36,952 nucleotides of DNA from CAZLKN01 sp964560135 (GTDB lineage: Bacteria; Actinomycetota; JAICYB01), in contig CAZLKN010000032.1 in assembly GCA_964560135.1 (NCBI GenBank), forward strand, positions 1-36,952. Reading direction: 5' to 3'. The notes beneath the pieces are model-generated. The model was not told the origin of the DNA, searched no databases, and worked only from the letters and a program-made list of their open reading frames with translations. A program made the translations under genes and the position numbers. Numbering within the stretch: the stretch's first letter is position 1; every line of letters starts with the position of its first letter. Positions 1 through 7,707 of the stretch are shown in pieces.

Positions 1-1
1 G

Positions 2-67
2 GTGGCCTCGGCGGTCCTGGCGTTCGGGACGAGCATCCTGCTCTTCGATTACGTTTTAGAGGAATGA
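2..67 (+). CDS. ccmB: CcmB, heme exporter membrane subunit (C-terminal end only)
   Basis: Only the last 21 codons are inside the window, entering at position 2 and ending at the TGA at 65-67. The tail is hydrophobic and ends in FDYVLEE, a typical end for the CcmB permease of the CcmAB ABC transporter, which works in heme delivery for System I cytochrome c maturation. The stop codon overlaps the ATG of ccmC (ATGA), so the two are translationally coupled. The call rests mainly on position directly upstream of ccmC, ccmD, ccmE and ccmF. The bulk of the gene lies outside the window. Confidence 0.7.
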   Translation: MASAVLAFGTSILLFDYVLEE

Positions 68-735
68 CGCGACGCTTCCCCGTCCTGCCCCTCATCACCG
101 TGGCGGCCGTCGGTGCCGCCTTGTGGATGGCGTTGCTCTACGCCCCAACCGAAGTGGTGCAGCGCAACGTCCAGCGCGTGTTCTATGTGCACGTGCCGGC
201 GGCCTGGATCGCCTACCTCGCATTCATCGTCGTCGCGCTCGCGAGCGTGCTGGTGCTCGTCCGCGGCGACACCCGGTGGGACCACATCGCGGTGTCGTCC
301 GCGGAGGTCGGGGTGCTGTTCACCACGATCGTGCTCGTCACCGGGCCGATCTGGGGCCGGCGCGCGTGGGGCGTGTGGTGGGTGTGGGATGCCCGGCTCA
401 CCTCGACGCTCGTGCTGTGGGCGATCTACGTCGCATACCTGCTGTTCCGGTCGCTGAGCCCGCCGGGCGAGCGGCGGGCGCGTCTGGCCGCGGTGGTGGG
501 GATCGTGGGTGCCCTGAACATCCCCGTGGTGCACTTCTCCGTGACCTGGTGGAGGACCCAGCACCCCGACCCGACGGTCCTGCGCCCCGGGGGCCCGGAA
601 CTGCCGGGGGAGATGCTCGTCACCCTGCTGGTGGCGCTGGCCGCGTTCACGCTGGTCTTCGCGGCCCTGCTCGCCGTCCGGGTGCGCTTGGAGCGCCTCG
701 ACGCCAGACTCCTTCGACTCTCTGAGGTCCGATGA
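64..735 (+). CDS. ccmC: CcmC, heme-handling membrane protein of cytochrome c maturation
   Basis: A 223-residue membrane protein with about six hydrophobic segments. It carries the tryptophan-rich WWD signature of heme-handling proteins (W105-W106-V-W-D109, followed by ARLT). It also has two external-loop histidines at H43 (in YVHVPAAW) and H157 (in VVHFSVTWW), the known axial heme ligands of the family. CcmC loads heme onto CcmE on the outer face of the membrane. The length is normal (E. coli CcmC is about 245 residues). The ATG overlaps the ccmB stop and the gene's own stop overlaps the ccmD start, so it is an internal operon gene. Confidence 0.95.
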   Translation: MTRRFPVLPLITVAAVGAALWMALLYAPTEVVQRNVQRVFYVHVPAAWIAYLAFIVVALASVLVLVRGDTRWDHIAVSSAEVGVLFTTIVLVTGPIWGRRAWGVWWVWDARLTSTLVLWAIYVAYLLFRSLSPPGERRARLAAVVGIVGALNIPVVHFSVTWWRTQHPDPTVLRPGGPELPGEMLVTLLVALAAFTLVFAALLAVRVRLERLDARLLRLSEVR

Positions 736-899
736 TGCGCGATCCGTCGATCCCCTACCTGCTCGCGGCGTTCCTCGCCGTCTGGGTGCTGCTCGGCGCC
801 TACCTCGTCCGGCTGTGGCTCATGGAGCAGCGCCTGGCCGACCGGATCCGCCGGCTCGAGCGGGACTCCGGCGCTGAAGCCGACGACGACACGGGGTAG
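732..899 (+). CDS. ccmD: CcmD, small membrane protein of the CcmABCD complex
   Basis: A 55-residue ORF starting at ATG 732, which overlaps the ccmC stop (a second ATG lies at 735). It has one transmembrane helix (about residues 9-30, IPYLLAAFLAVWVLLGAYLV), then a basic stretch (RLADRIRRLER) and an acidic tail. This is the expected size and topology for CcmD, which in the known system helps release holo-CcmE from CcmABC. CcmD sequences are poorly conserved, so the call relies on size, topology and its place between ccmC and ccmE. Confidence 0.85.
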   Translation: MMRDPSIPYLLAAFLAVWVLLGAYLVRLWLMEQRLADRIRRLERDSGAEADDDTG

Positions 900-909
900 G
901 CTCTACGCC

Positions 910-1359
910 ATGGAACAGCCGGCACACGAGGCCCCCGTCGCGCCGTCCCGTCGTATGAAATGGGCGGTGGGATGCACGATGATCCTTCTCGGGATCGGGG
1001 GGCTCGGTGCGTGGGCGATCGCGAGCCCGGATGCCGTGTCCTTCTACGCCACCCCCACCGAGATCGTCTCCGGAACCGTCGACGCCGGGGACCGCCGGGT
1101 GCGGGTCGGCGGCTGGGTGGCAACCGGAACCCTCGAACGGGACGGGTCGTTCGTGACCTTCGCGGTGACCGACGGCGAAGCCGACCTGCCGGTGTCCTAC
1201 ACCGGCGAGATCCCGGACACGCTCCTCGACGACACCGAGGTGGTCGCTGAAGGCACGGTCGGGCCGGACGGCACGCTGACCGCCAGCCGCGTCATGGCGA
1301 AGTGCTCCTCGAAGTTCGTCCCCGCCGACGAGGCCGGTACGCACGCCCGGACGGACTGA
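910..1359 (+). CDS. ccmE: CcmE, periplasmic heme chaperone, cysteine-type variant
   Basis: A 149-residue protein with one N-terminal membrane anchor (about residues 17-40) and a compact beta-barrel (OB-fold) domain that carries heme from CcmC to CcmF. In classical CcmE heme is bound covalently by the His of an HxxxY motif. Here the motif reads M-A-K-C132-S-S-K-F136, so the heme-binding residue is Cys and the Tyr is Phe. Cys-type (CxxxY) CcmE proteins are known from archaea and some bacteria, but the Phe is a further departure. The start at 910 is 10 bases after the ccmD stop. A later Met at residue 16 would also leave the anchor intact. The stop overlaps the ccmF start as TGATG. Confidence 0.92.
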   Translation: MEQPAHEAPVAPSRRMKWAVGCTMILLGIGGLGAWAIASPDAVSFYATPTEIVSGTVDAGDRRVRVGGWVATGTLERDGSFVTFAVTDGEADLPVSYTGEIPDTLLDDTEVVAEGTVGPDGTLTASRVMAKCSSKFVPADEAGTHARTD

Positions 1360-3380
1360 TGCTCGGGCGCAGCCTGCTCTTCTGCGCCATCGGGTTCTCC
1401 GCCTACGCCGCCGTCGCCGCCCCCGCCTCCACCCGCCGGCGCACCACGGACGGCGGCACCCGCGAGCTGGTGGTCGTCAACCACGAGCTGCTGGCCAGCG
1501 CCCGCCGCGCCGTTGTGGCCGCTGCCGTGGCCACGCTGGGGTCGGCCCTCGTGCTCTGGTACGCGCTCGCCACCCGCGACTTCACCTACGAGTACGTCTG
1601 GCAGAGCGTCACCCGGTCGATGGAACCCTGGTACCTGGTGTCGGCGATGTGGTCGGGGATGTCGGGATCGCTGCTCCTGTGGTCGGCCGTCCTCGCCGTC
1701 TTCGCAGCGCTGTTCGCGGGCCCCCGCCGACCGCTGACCGAAGCCTTCGTGCCTTGGGCGATCCCCGTGCTCTCGCTCTCCCTGGTGTTCTTCCTCGCGA
1801 TCACAGCGTGGCCCGAGAATCCCTTCCGGACCCTGGATGTGGTGCCGGTGGAGGGCCGCGGCATGAATCCGCTCCTGTTCTCCTACGGGATGCTGATCCA
1901 CCCGCCGTTGCTCTACACGGGCCTCGTCGGGCTGCTCGTGCCGTTCGCCGTGGCCGTGTCCGCCATGGTGCTGGGCCGGACCGGTCCCGACTGGATCCGC
2001 GTGGTGCGCATGTGGACCCTCGTCCCCTGGCTCTCGCTCGGGCTGGGCCTCGTGATCGGCGGCGCGTGGGCCTACACGGAACTCGGCTGGGGCGGCTACT
2101 GGGGATGGGATCCAGTCGAGAACGCGGCCCTGCTCCCCTGGCTGGCGGCCACGGCCTTCCTCCACTCGGCGGTCGTGCAGGAGCGGCGCGGGATGCTGAA
2201 GATCTGGAACCTGATCCTCGTGATGCTCGCCGCGGACCTGGCGGTGTTCGGGACGTTCCTCACACGCTCGGGCCTGATCTCCTCGGTGCACAGCTTCGCC
2301 GAGTCGCCGATCGGGATCTGGTTCTTCGGCTTCCTGGGCCTCCAGACGATCCTCGGACTCGCGCTGCTCGCATGGCGGCTGCCCGCGCTGCGCACGGAGA
2401 ACCGGCTCGACTCGCCGGTGTCCAAGGAGGCGGGGTTCCTCGTCAACAACCTGGTCTTCCTCGGCGCCGCCGCCGTGGTGCTGTGGGGGACGGTGCTGCC
2501 ACTGGTCACCGAGGCGGTCACCGGCCGCCAGTACGCCGTGGGTCCGCCGTTCTTCAACCGGGCGTTCTCGCCGCTCGGGGCCCTGCTGCTGCTCCTCGCC
2601 GCCGTGGCACCGGTGCTGCCGTGGCGGCGCGGCTCGGTCCGCGGCGTGGCCGCGCGGCTGGCGCTGCCGGCGCTGTGTGCGACCGTCGCGGCGCTCGGAG
2701 CGCTCGCCGGCACCTTCCGCCCGTCCTTCGCGGGGCTGGTATGGATCGCGGTGTTCCTGGCTTCGGTCAGCCTGCTGGAGATCTGGCGGGCGGCCCGGGC
2801 GCGCGGCCGCACCACCGGCACGTCGACCGTCGCGGCCATCCCCGGCCTGTTCCCGCGCAACCCGCGGCGCTACGGCGGGTATCTCGTGCACCTCGGGATC
2901 GCGGTGATGGTGATCGGCTTCGCCGGCAGCCTGTTCCGGGTGCAGAGCGAGTTCACGGCCTCCCCCGGGGAGAGCTTCGCTTTCGCCGGGTACACCATCA
3001 CCTACCGCGAGCTCGCCCGGGAGCGCACCCCCGACCGCGACATCAACATGGCCGTGCTCACCGCGGAACGGGACGGCCGGACGGTGGGGACCCTGCGACC
3101 GCAGCTCAACGTCCACCGGGGCTGGGACCAACCGCGGTCGAAGATCGCCGTCCGGACGACCCCGGCATCCGACCTCTACGTGATCCTGGCCGGGACCCGG
3201 GCGGGCTCCGACGAAGCGGCGTTCATCGTGCACCGCAACCCGCTGGTCTTCTGGGTCTGGGCCGGCACCGCACTCTCGGTGCTCGGGGGCCTGGTGGCGC
3301 TGCTCGCCGGCCGGCGTCGCACCACCCAGCCGCACGAACCGGCGTCCCGCAAGCAGGAGGCCCCCGCGTGGAACCCGTGA
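1359..3380 (+). CDS. ccmF: CcmF, heme lyase subunit of cytochrome c maturation
   Basis: A 673-residue polytopic membrane protein with the long WWD domain of CcmF (ELGWGGYWGWDPVENAALLPWL, around residues 240-261), which binds heme for transfer from holo-CcmE to apocytochrome CxxCH sites. The C-terminal part has the usual soluble beta-rich segment followed by a last membrane helix. The length agrees with the family (E. coli about 650). I chose ATG 1359, which overlaps the ccmE stop (TGATG). The open frame extends 19 codons further upstream, but that stretch lies inside ccmE and has no membrane character. No ccmG (thioredoxin) or ccmH gene follows; the next gene is a small CcmI-like ORF. Confidence 0.95.
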   Translation: MLGRSLLFCAIGFSAYAAVAAPASTRRRTTDGGTRELVVVNHELLASARRAVVAAAVATLGSALVLWYALATRDFTYEYVWQSVTRSMEPWYLVSAMWSGMSGSLLLWSAVLAVFAALFAGPRRPLTEAFVPWAIPVLSLSLVFFLAITAWPENPFRTLDVVPVEGRGMNPLLFSYGMLIHPPLLYTGLVGLLVPFAVAVSAMVLGRTGPDWIRVVRMWTLVPWLSLGLGLVIGGAWAYTELGWGGYWGWDPVENAALLPWLAATAFLHSAVVQERRGMLKIWNLILVMLAADLAVFGTFLTRSGLISSVHSFAESPIGIWFFGFLGLQTILGLALLAWRLPALRTENRLDSPVSKEAGFLVNNLVFLGAAAVVLWGTVLPLVTEAVTGRQYAVGPPFFNRAFSPLGALLLLLAAVAPVLPWRRGSVRGVAARLALPALCATVAALGALAGTFRPSFAGLVWIAVFLASVSLLEIWRAARARGRTTGTSTVAAIPGLFPRNPRRYGGYLVHLGIAVMVIGFAGSLFRVQSEFTASPGESFAFAGYTITYRELARERTPDRDINMAVLTAERDGRTVGTLRPQLNVHRGWDQPRSKIAVRTTPASDLYVILAGTRAGSDEAAFIVHRNPLVFWVWAGTALSVLGGLVALLAGRRRTTQPHEPASRKQEAPAWNP

Positions 3381-3625
3381 TCCTGTTCGCAGTGATCGTC
3401 GGGCTCGCCGCGTTCGTGGCTGCGCCCCTGTACCGGACCCAGGGGGTGGCGCCACCCGATCGGCGGGCGGAGCTCGAAGCCCGGCGGGACACCCTGCTGC
3501 GCTCCCTGCGGGAGATCGAGATCGACCACACCTCCGGCCTGATCGCCGACGAGGAGTACGAACGCCAGCGCGCCGCCATGGAGGGCGAGACGGCCGACCT
3601 CCTGCGGCGCCTCGCGACCGACTGA
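3368..3625 (+). CDS. small CcmI-like membrane protein, last gene of the ccm operon
   Basis: An 85-residue protein starting at GTG 3368, overlapping the end of ccmF by 13 bases. It has one N-terminal transmembrane helix (residues 2-20), then a charged helical segment with the pattern ELEARRDTLLRSLREIEIDHTSGLIADEEYE. That pattern resembles the N-terminal membrane-linked region of CcmI/CycH proteins, where a coiled-coil-forming helix with the same D-x-x-x-G-x-L/I-x-x-E-E-Y signature follows the first membrane span. The tetratricopeptide domain of full CcmI is absent. It could be a reduced apocytochrome-delivery factor or a scaffold for CcmF. The assignment is by motif and context only. Confidence 0.65.
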   Translation: MEPVILFAVIVGLAAFVAAPLYRTQGVAPPDRRAELEARRDTLLRSLREIEIDHTSGLIADEEYERQRAAMEGETADLLRRLATD

Positions 3626-3640
3626 CGGTCGGTCGTTTCT
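3615..3640 (+). terminator. terminator-like hairpin closing the ccm operon
   Basis: A perfect 8-bp inverted repeat, CGACCGAC (3615-3622) and GTCGGTCG (3628-3635), with a 5-base loop that contains most of the stop codon of the preceding gene, followed by TTTCT. The position at the end of the operon, just before a new promoter, fits an intrinsic terminator. The short U tract makes its strength uncertain. Confidence 0.55.
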
Positions 3641-3687
3641 CGGCTGATCTGGGACGAAAAGGTAAAACCGCTGGTCAGCGCGATCCT

Positions 3688-3703
3688 CGTGAAGTTGTTC
3701 ACG
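3688..3703 (+). promoter_or_regulatory. CRP/FNR-family operator-like palindrome
   Basis: The 16-base sequence CGTGAAGTTGTTCACG is a perfect palindrome in its outer 6 bases. It contains GTGA-N6-TCAC, the core of CRP-type binding sites. It ends one base before the proposed -35 element and is centred about 44-45 bases upstream of the expected transcription start, close to the class II activator position. Regulation of the following cytochrome operon by a CRP-family protein is inferred. Confidence 0.5.
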
Positions 3704-3704
3704 T

Positions 3705-3733
3705 TTGTCCCCGGCGGATCCGCTGGGTAGAAT
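3705..3733 (+). promoter_or_regulatory. promoter of the b6f-like operon, nearly leaderless
   Basis: TTGTCC (3705-3710) and TAGAAT (3728-3733) are separated by exactly 17 bases, a good sigma-70/SigA-type match in this GC-rich sequence. The expected start site near 3739-3741 lies only about 3-5 bases before ATG 3744, and no Shine-Dalgarno sequence precedes that ATG. The mRNA is therefore probably leaderless or nearly so, which is common in actinobacteria. Confidence 0.6.
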
Positions 3734-3743
3734 TGATGGTGAC

Positions 3744-4100
3744 ATGGTCGGGATCATCGCGACGTTCGTCATCGCTGTCGCGCTCGCGGTACCGCTCATC
3801 TGGGTGGTCCGCAGCGAGCGTAGGCTCACGTGGACCGGAGCCATCATCCTCGGCACGGTCATCGGGGCCATCGGGATCCTGCTCATCGGCGAACTCCCCT
3901 CGCGGATGCTCTACTGGTTCGACGCCAACGCGGACCAGCTGGCGGAGCGCCCGGGGCTCGGTTTCCTCGCGGGCGACCAGTACATCCGCATCCGCGACAT
4001 CCTCGTGAACTCCATCCAGGGCACGCTCTTCGTGGTGATGATCGCGCTCACCTACTTCTGGGGGGAACGCCACCGGAAGGCAGGGAGGTTCAAGTCATGA
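3744..4100 (+). CDS. small three-helix membrane protein of the b6f-like operon, unknown role
   Basis: A 118-residue protein with three predicted membrane helices (about 1-22, 30-50 and 90-107), a short extracytoplasmic or cytosolic loop between helices 2 and 3 (residues 52-88), and a basic tail. I do not recognise a family. It is the first gene of the operon and its stop overlaps the ferredoxin start (ATGA), so it is probably a subunit or assembly factor of the membrane complex encoded downstream, perhaps the docking point for the ferredoxin. ATG 3744 is chosen because it sits just after the promoter; the open frame upstream (from 3705) overlaps the promoter itself. Confidence 0.8.
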   Translation: MVGIIATFVIAVALAVPLIWVVRSERRLTWTGAIILGTVIGAIGILLIGELPSRMLYWFDANADQLAERPGLGFLAGDQYIRIRDILVNSIQGTLFVVMIALTYFWGERHRKAGRFKS

Positions 4101-4498
4101 CTGATAAACCGATCTCGATCGAGGGCGAACACTTCAACGTGGCCGTCATCGACCCGGAACTGCTCGCGCAGCGCAAGGGCTCGAAGAAGTACCTGGGGTT
4201 CATCCCCGAGCTGTGCATCGTCTGCGGCGCCTGCGTCGACCACTGCCCGTGGCACTGCCTGTTCATGGTGGACTCGAGCGCCGTGTCGGGTGAGGGCGAG
4301 GCGTTCCTCGTGGACGACGCCATCAAGGGCGACGACCCGCACGTCATCTTCTGGGTCGACGACATCGAGTGCACCCGGTGCAACGTGTGCGTCGAACGAT
4401 GCCCCACAGACGCCATCACGATGGACAAGTTGAACGTCCCGAAGAAGGGGAAACAGCGGTCGCTCGGCGCCGTGCCCGCGGCCCAGGCGAGCGAGTAG
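4097..4498 (+). CDS. dicluster [4Fe-4S] ferredoxin-type protein in the bc-complex operon
   Basis: A 133-residue soluble protein with two complete [4Fe-4S] binding motifs: C40-x2-C43-x2-C46-x3-C50-P and C92-x2-C95-x2-C98-x3-C102-P. The spacing between them is about 40 residues, longer than in small bacterial ferredoxins and more like the 8Fe subunits of membrane complexes (NuoI-like arrangement). No signal peptide is seen, so it should act in the cytoplasm. The start overlaps the preceding membrane-protein stop (ATGA). An 8Fe protein in an operon for a Rieske/cytochrome b complex is not part of the classical bc1 or b6f subunit list. It may feed electrons to the quinone-side hemes or accept them, but this is inference. 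Confidence 0.9.
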   Translation: MTDKPISIEGEHFNVAVIDPELLAQRKGSKKYLGFIPELCIVCGACVDHCPWHCLFMVDSSAVSGEGEAFLVDDAIKGDDPHVIFWVDDIECTRCNVCVERCPTDAITMDKLNVPKKGKQRSLGAVPAAQASE

Positions 4499-4529
4499 CC
4501 GCGGAGAGCGCACGGCGACAGGAGGCAAC

Positions 4530-5303
4530 GTGCCAAGGAAGCTCCGGAAGCCCGACCTGACGAACCTGCCCGACGAGGTCGACCGCAAGATCCGCGACAA
4601 TCAGCTCTGGAAGGCCATCTTCCGGCCCGGCTCCCCGTTCCGGCGGGGATATCAGGACAATCCGCGGAACCGGGCCATGGTCATGGTCAACAACGTCCTG
4701 TACCACCTGCACCCGGTGAAAGTGAAGCGGCACTCGGTGCGCTTCTCCTACACGCTGTGCCTCGGAGGACTGTCCTTCTTCCTGTTCGTAGTGCTGACGG
4801 TCACCGGGATCTTCCTGATGTTCTACTACCGGCCGACCGACCCCCAGGCCTGGCAGGACGTCCGCGACCTCCACACCACCGTCAACCTGGGGCTGTTGAT
4901 CCGGAACATGCACCGGTGGGGCGCCCATCTCATGGTGTTCACCGTCTTCCTGCACATGGCCCGCGTGTTCTACACCGGGGCCTACAAGCCCCCGCGGGAG
5001 TTCAACTGGATCGTCGGTGTGATCCTGCTCCTGCTGACCCTGCTGCTGTCCTTCACCGGCTACCTGCTGCCCTGGGACCAGCTCGCGCTCTGGGCGGTCA
5101 CCGTGGGCACGAACATCGCCGGGTTCACCCCCGTCCTCGGCAACGAAGTGAGTTTCGTGCTCCTGGGCGGGGTGGAGATCACCGAAACGACATTGCTGCG
5201 ATGGTACGTGCTCCACGTGCTGTTCCTGCCCTTCATCTTCGTGCTCTTCGTGTCGCTGCACTTCTGGCGCGTCCGCAAGGACGGGTTCTCCGGGCCGCTG
5301 TAG
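4530..5303 (+). CDS. cytochrome b6-like subunit (N-terminal half of split cytochrome b)
   Basis: A 257-residue membrane protein starting at GTG 4530 behind a strong ribosome site (AGGAGG, 4520-4525). It covers the four-helix heme-b part of cytochrome b. Two heme ligand pairs are visible: H128/H142 (14 apart, in HRWGAHLMVFTVFLH) and H229/H244 (15 apart, in LHVLF...SLHFW), with 101 residues between the pairs as in cytochrome b6. It ends after helix D, so cytochrome b is split as in b6f and Firmicutes bc complexes. It should form the quinol-oxidising core with the PetD-like protein encoded next. The positively charged N-terminus (residues 1-65) is longer than in plant b6. Confidence 0.92.
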   Translation: MPRKLRKPDLTNLPDEVDRKIRDNQLWKAIFRPGSPFRRGYQDNPRNRAMVMVNNVLYHLHPVKVKRHSVRFSYTLCLGGLSFFLFVVLTVTGIFLMFYYRPTDPQAWQDVRDLHTTVNLGLLIRNMHRWGAHLMVFTVFLHMARVFYTGAYKPPREFNWIVGVILLLLTLLLSFTGYLLPWDQLALWAVTVGTNIAGFTPVLGNEVSFVLLGGVEITETTLLRWYVLHVLFLPFIFVLFVSLHFWRVRKDGFSGPL

Positions 5304-5321
5304 AGGATCGGGAGAGGAGAT

Positions 5322-5858
5322 ATGGGAGAGTCCGAGCTTCCGGTCAAGTCACAGGGCGGGAAGCCACCCGCCGACCGCCTGCTGGCCGTCGTCCGCCAGG
5401 AGGCGATCCAGCGCATGCAGCGCGTCCCCGAGGACAAGATCAACGTCTGGCCCCACCTGATCGCAGCCGAGTTGGTCTCGCTGCTCATCATGTCCGCGCT
5501 GCTCTTCGTGCTCTCGGCCACCGCGAACGTGACCTTCCTCGAACTGGCGAACCCGAACCAGACCCCGAATCCGTCCAAGGCGCCGTGGTACTTCCTCGGC
5601 CTCCAGGAGCTGCTGCGCTACTACCACCCGCAGGTCGCGGGGGTCACCATCCCCCAGTTCATGATCCTGGCCCTCATGGCCCTCCCCTTCGTCGACCGCA
5701 ACCCCTCCGTGCGTCCCCAGGATCGCAAGCTCGCTTTCGTGCTGTTCACGCTCTTCATGCTCTACTGGGCGCTGCTCACGGTGATCGGATCCTTCATCCG
5801 GGGGCCGGGATGGCAGTGGGTCTACCCGTGGATCGACGGGGTGTTCTTCGAGCTCTAG
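5322..5858 (+). CDS. PetD/subunit IV-like C-terminal half of split cytochrome b
   Basis: A 178-residue protein with a soluble N-terminus and three membrane helices (about 45-67, 110-128 and 137-157). It corresponds to the C-terminal half of cytochrome b. The quinol-site PEWY motif appears as APWY, in PSKAPWYFLGLQELL, a form seen in split-type bacterial complexes. The ribosome site GAGAGGAG precedes ATG 5322 by a suitable distance. It pairs with the cytochrome b6-like subunit 18 bases upstream to build the complete quinol-oxidising (Qo) site. Confidence 0.9.
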   Translation: MGESELPVKSQGGKPPADRLLAVVRQEAIQRMQRVPEDKINVWPHLIAAELVSLLIMSALLFVLSATANVTFLELANPNQTPNPSKAPWYFLGLQELLRYYHPQVAGVTIPQFMILALMALPFVDRNPSVRPQDRKLAFVLFTLFMLYWALLTVIGSFIRGPGWQWVYPWIDGVFFEL

Positions 5859-5907
5859 TCCGAACACGGCGGTAGATTGGTATCGAGGATCGAAGGAGGC
5901 GAACGGG

Positions 5908-6669
5908 ATGGCTGTGCAGGTGGTCGTCGCTCTGGCGGTGCTCCTGGCCGCCGTGGGCTTCCTCCTGCTCACGGCGACCTTCGTGCGCCGCCGGGAGCAC
6001 ACCTCGGCCGGCCCGTCGGGGGCCCGCATCGTCCGGACGAAGGAGGGTCGCGAACCCGGACCGCCACCCCCCACCGTCGCGGCCCCCGTGCCCGACTCGC
6101 CCGAGGTCCAGGTCAACCGCCGGATCTTCCTGAACCGGGTCTGGCTGCTGGCGATCACCGTGTTCGGTGTCGCCTTCGGCGGCACCTCCCTGGCGTTCCT
6201 CTGGCCCAACGAGATCTCCGGATTCGGGGGCCGGATCCTCGCCGGACGGCGCGAAGACATCCTCCAGACGATCCGCAGGGAGGGCCGCTACTACAACCCG
6301 GAGGGCCGGTTCTATCTCGTCACCTACGACACATCCGACGAGGACAACGTCTACGTCCAGGAGGGTGTGGCCGTCGCCGGGTTGATGGCGCTCTACCAGA
6401 AGTGCGCACACCTGGGTTGCCGCGTACCGTTCTGCGAAACCTCGCACTGGTTCGAGTGTCCCTGCCACGGGTCGCAGTACAACTTCGCGGGCGAGGTCAT
6501 GCCCGGCTCGCCCGCCCCCCACGGCCTCTGGCGCTTCCGGATGGAGATCGAAGGTGACGACGTCTTCGTCGACACGGCGGAGTCGCTCGCCGAGCCAGCG
6601 TTCGGCGTCGACACCATCCGGCAGCCGCCCGCCGGACCGCACTGCATCGAAGACGCGGAGGGGCACTGA
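5908..6669 (+). CDS. Rieske [2Fe-2S] protein of the b6f-like complex
   Basis: A 253-residue protein with two N-terminal membrane spans (about 2-26 and 75-95) and a C-terminal Rieske domain. Cluster ligands are C166 and H168 (box CAHLGC) and C184 and H187 (box CPCHGS). C171 and C186 would form the structural disulfide. The cluster accepts the first electron from quinol at the outer side of the membrane. AAGGAGG at 5893-5899 sets the start at ATG 5908. An extra Cys (FCETS, residue 176) lies between the two boxes. A second, clearly different Rieske protein is encoded at 18339-19190. Confidence 0.95.
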   Translation: MAVQVVVALAVLLAAVGFLLLTATFVRRREHTSAGPSGARIVRTKEGREPGPPPPTVAAPVPDSPEVQVNRRIFLNRVWLLAITVFGVAFGGTSLAFLWPNEISGFGGRILAGRREDILQTIRREGRYYNPEGRFYLVTYDTSDEDNVYVQEGVAVAGLMALYQKCAHLGCRVPFCETSHWFECPCHGSQYNFAGEVMPGSPAPHGLWRFRMEIEGDDVFVDTAESLAEPAFGVDTIRQPPAGPHCIEDAEGH

Positions 6670-6705
6670 CATCGAACCGATCGGCTGCATGAAGGCGGGC
6701 AGGCC

Positions 6706-7683
6706 ATGAACCCCCAACAACTCGCACTTGTCGTCGTGGGCGCCACCCTCGGGGTGCTGCTCGTGCTGCTCCTGCTCTACGGCCGGCCCCGGCGGCGGGC
6801 CCAGGAGCCCCTCCCCGCGACCTTCTCCCGCGGCGATCCCGACTCGATCCTCGAAGGTCCGCGGCTGAACAAGATCCTGGTCTGGGGGTTCGCGAGCGCC
6901 GTGCTGATCACCGGCATCCTGGTCCTGTACTTCGTGCTGGAACCCTTCCGCCAGGTCCGGTACGAGGAGAGCTTCTTCCAGATCTCCATCGACCGGGGGG
7001 AGGCCGTCTGGATCGAAGAGGCCGCGTGCGCCGCCTGCCACGGGCCCGGCGGAGAGGGCGGCTTCGCCGCGACCGATCCCTCGTGGCCGGCGCCGCCGCT
7101 GAACAACGTCTTCTTCCGCATGACGCGCATCGAGGTGCAGCGCATCATCGAAGCCGGGCGGCCCGGCACGCCGATGCCGGCCTGGGCCGTCGATTTCGGC
7201 GGGCCCCTTCATCCCGCCAAGGTCGAGGACGTCCTCAACTTCCTCGAGACGATCCAGGTCCCCGACGACGAACACTGGGAGCTCCCAGCGGACCTGACCG
7301 ACGGAGCCCAGGTCTTCGCGCGCAAGTGCGCGGTGTGCCACGGGCCCGAGGGCCGGGGGCAGGCCATGGGCGCGCCCCTGCCGACCTTCTACGCCCCGGA
7401 TCTCACCACCTCCTTCCACCGGCTGGGCGTCCCCGTGATGCGCGCCGAGGTGCGACGCCTGCTCGAGATCGACCTGGAGGAGGCGCCGACCGACGAGGAA
7501 GTCGACGAGGCCTTCGCACAGGTGCCCGTGGAGGACATCCTGGAAGCCGGGGAGCGGGCCGCCCGAAACACGATCGAGCGGGGGCGTTCCGGTACACCGA
7601 TGCCCGCGTGGACGAACCGCCTGACACCCGAACACATCGACGCCGTGATCGAGTGGCTCCGCGGCGTCCAGCAGGTCCCGTAG
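6706..7683 (+). CDS. membrane-anchored diheme cytochrome c
   Basis: A 325-residue protein with two N-terminal membrane helices (about 6-24 and 58-80) followed by two cytochrome c domains. Heme c sites are C108-A-A-C111-H112 and C208-A-V-C211-H212. Both domains have GTPMPAW stretches supplying likely Met ligands. It follows the Rieske gene and most likely replaces cytochrome c1/f as the electron acceptor of the split complex. The second domain has a long insertion rich in Glu (residues about 245-285). The start is ATG 6706; no strong ribosome site is obvious. Confidence 0.92.
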   Translation: MNPQQLALVVVGATLGVLLVLLLLYGRPRRRAQEPLPATFSRGDPDSILEGPRLNKILVWGFASAVLITGILVLYFVLEPFRQVRYEESFFQISIDRGEAVWIEEAACAACHGPGGEGGFAATDPSWPAPPLNNVFFRMTRIEVQRIIEAGRPGTPMPAWAVDFGGPLHPAKVEDVLNFLETIQVPDDEHWELPADLTDGAQVFARKCAVCHGPEGRGQAMGAPLPTFYAPDLTTSFHRLGVPVMRAEVRRLLEIDLEEAPTDEEVDEAFAQVPVEDILEAGERAARNTIERGRSGTPMPAWTNRLTPEHIDAVIEWLRGVQQVP

Positions 7684-7707
7684 AGAGAACACTGGAGAGA
7701 TGGAACG

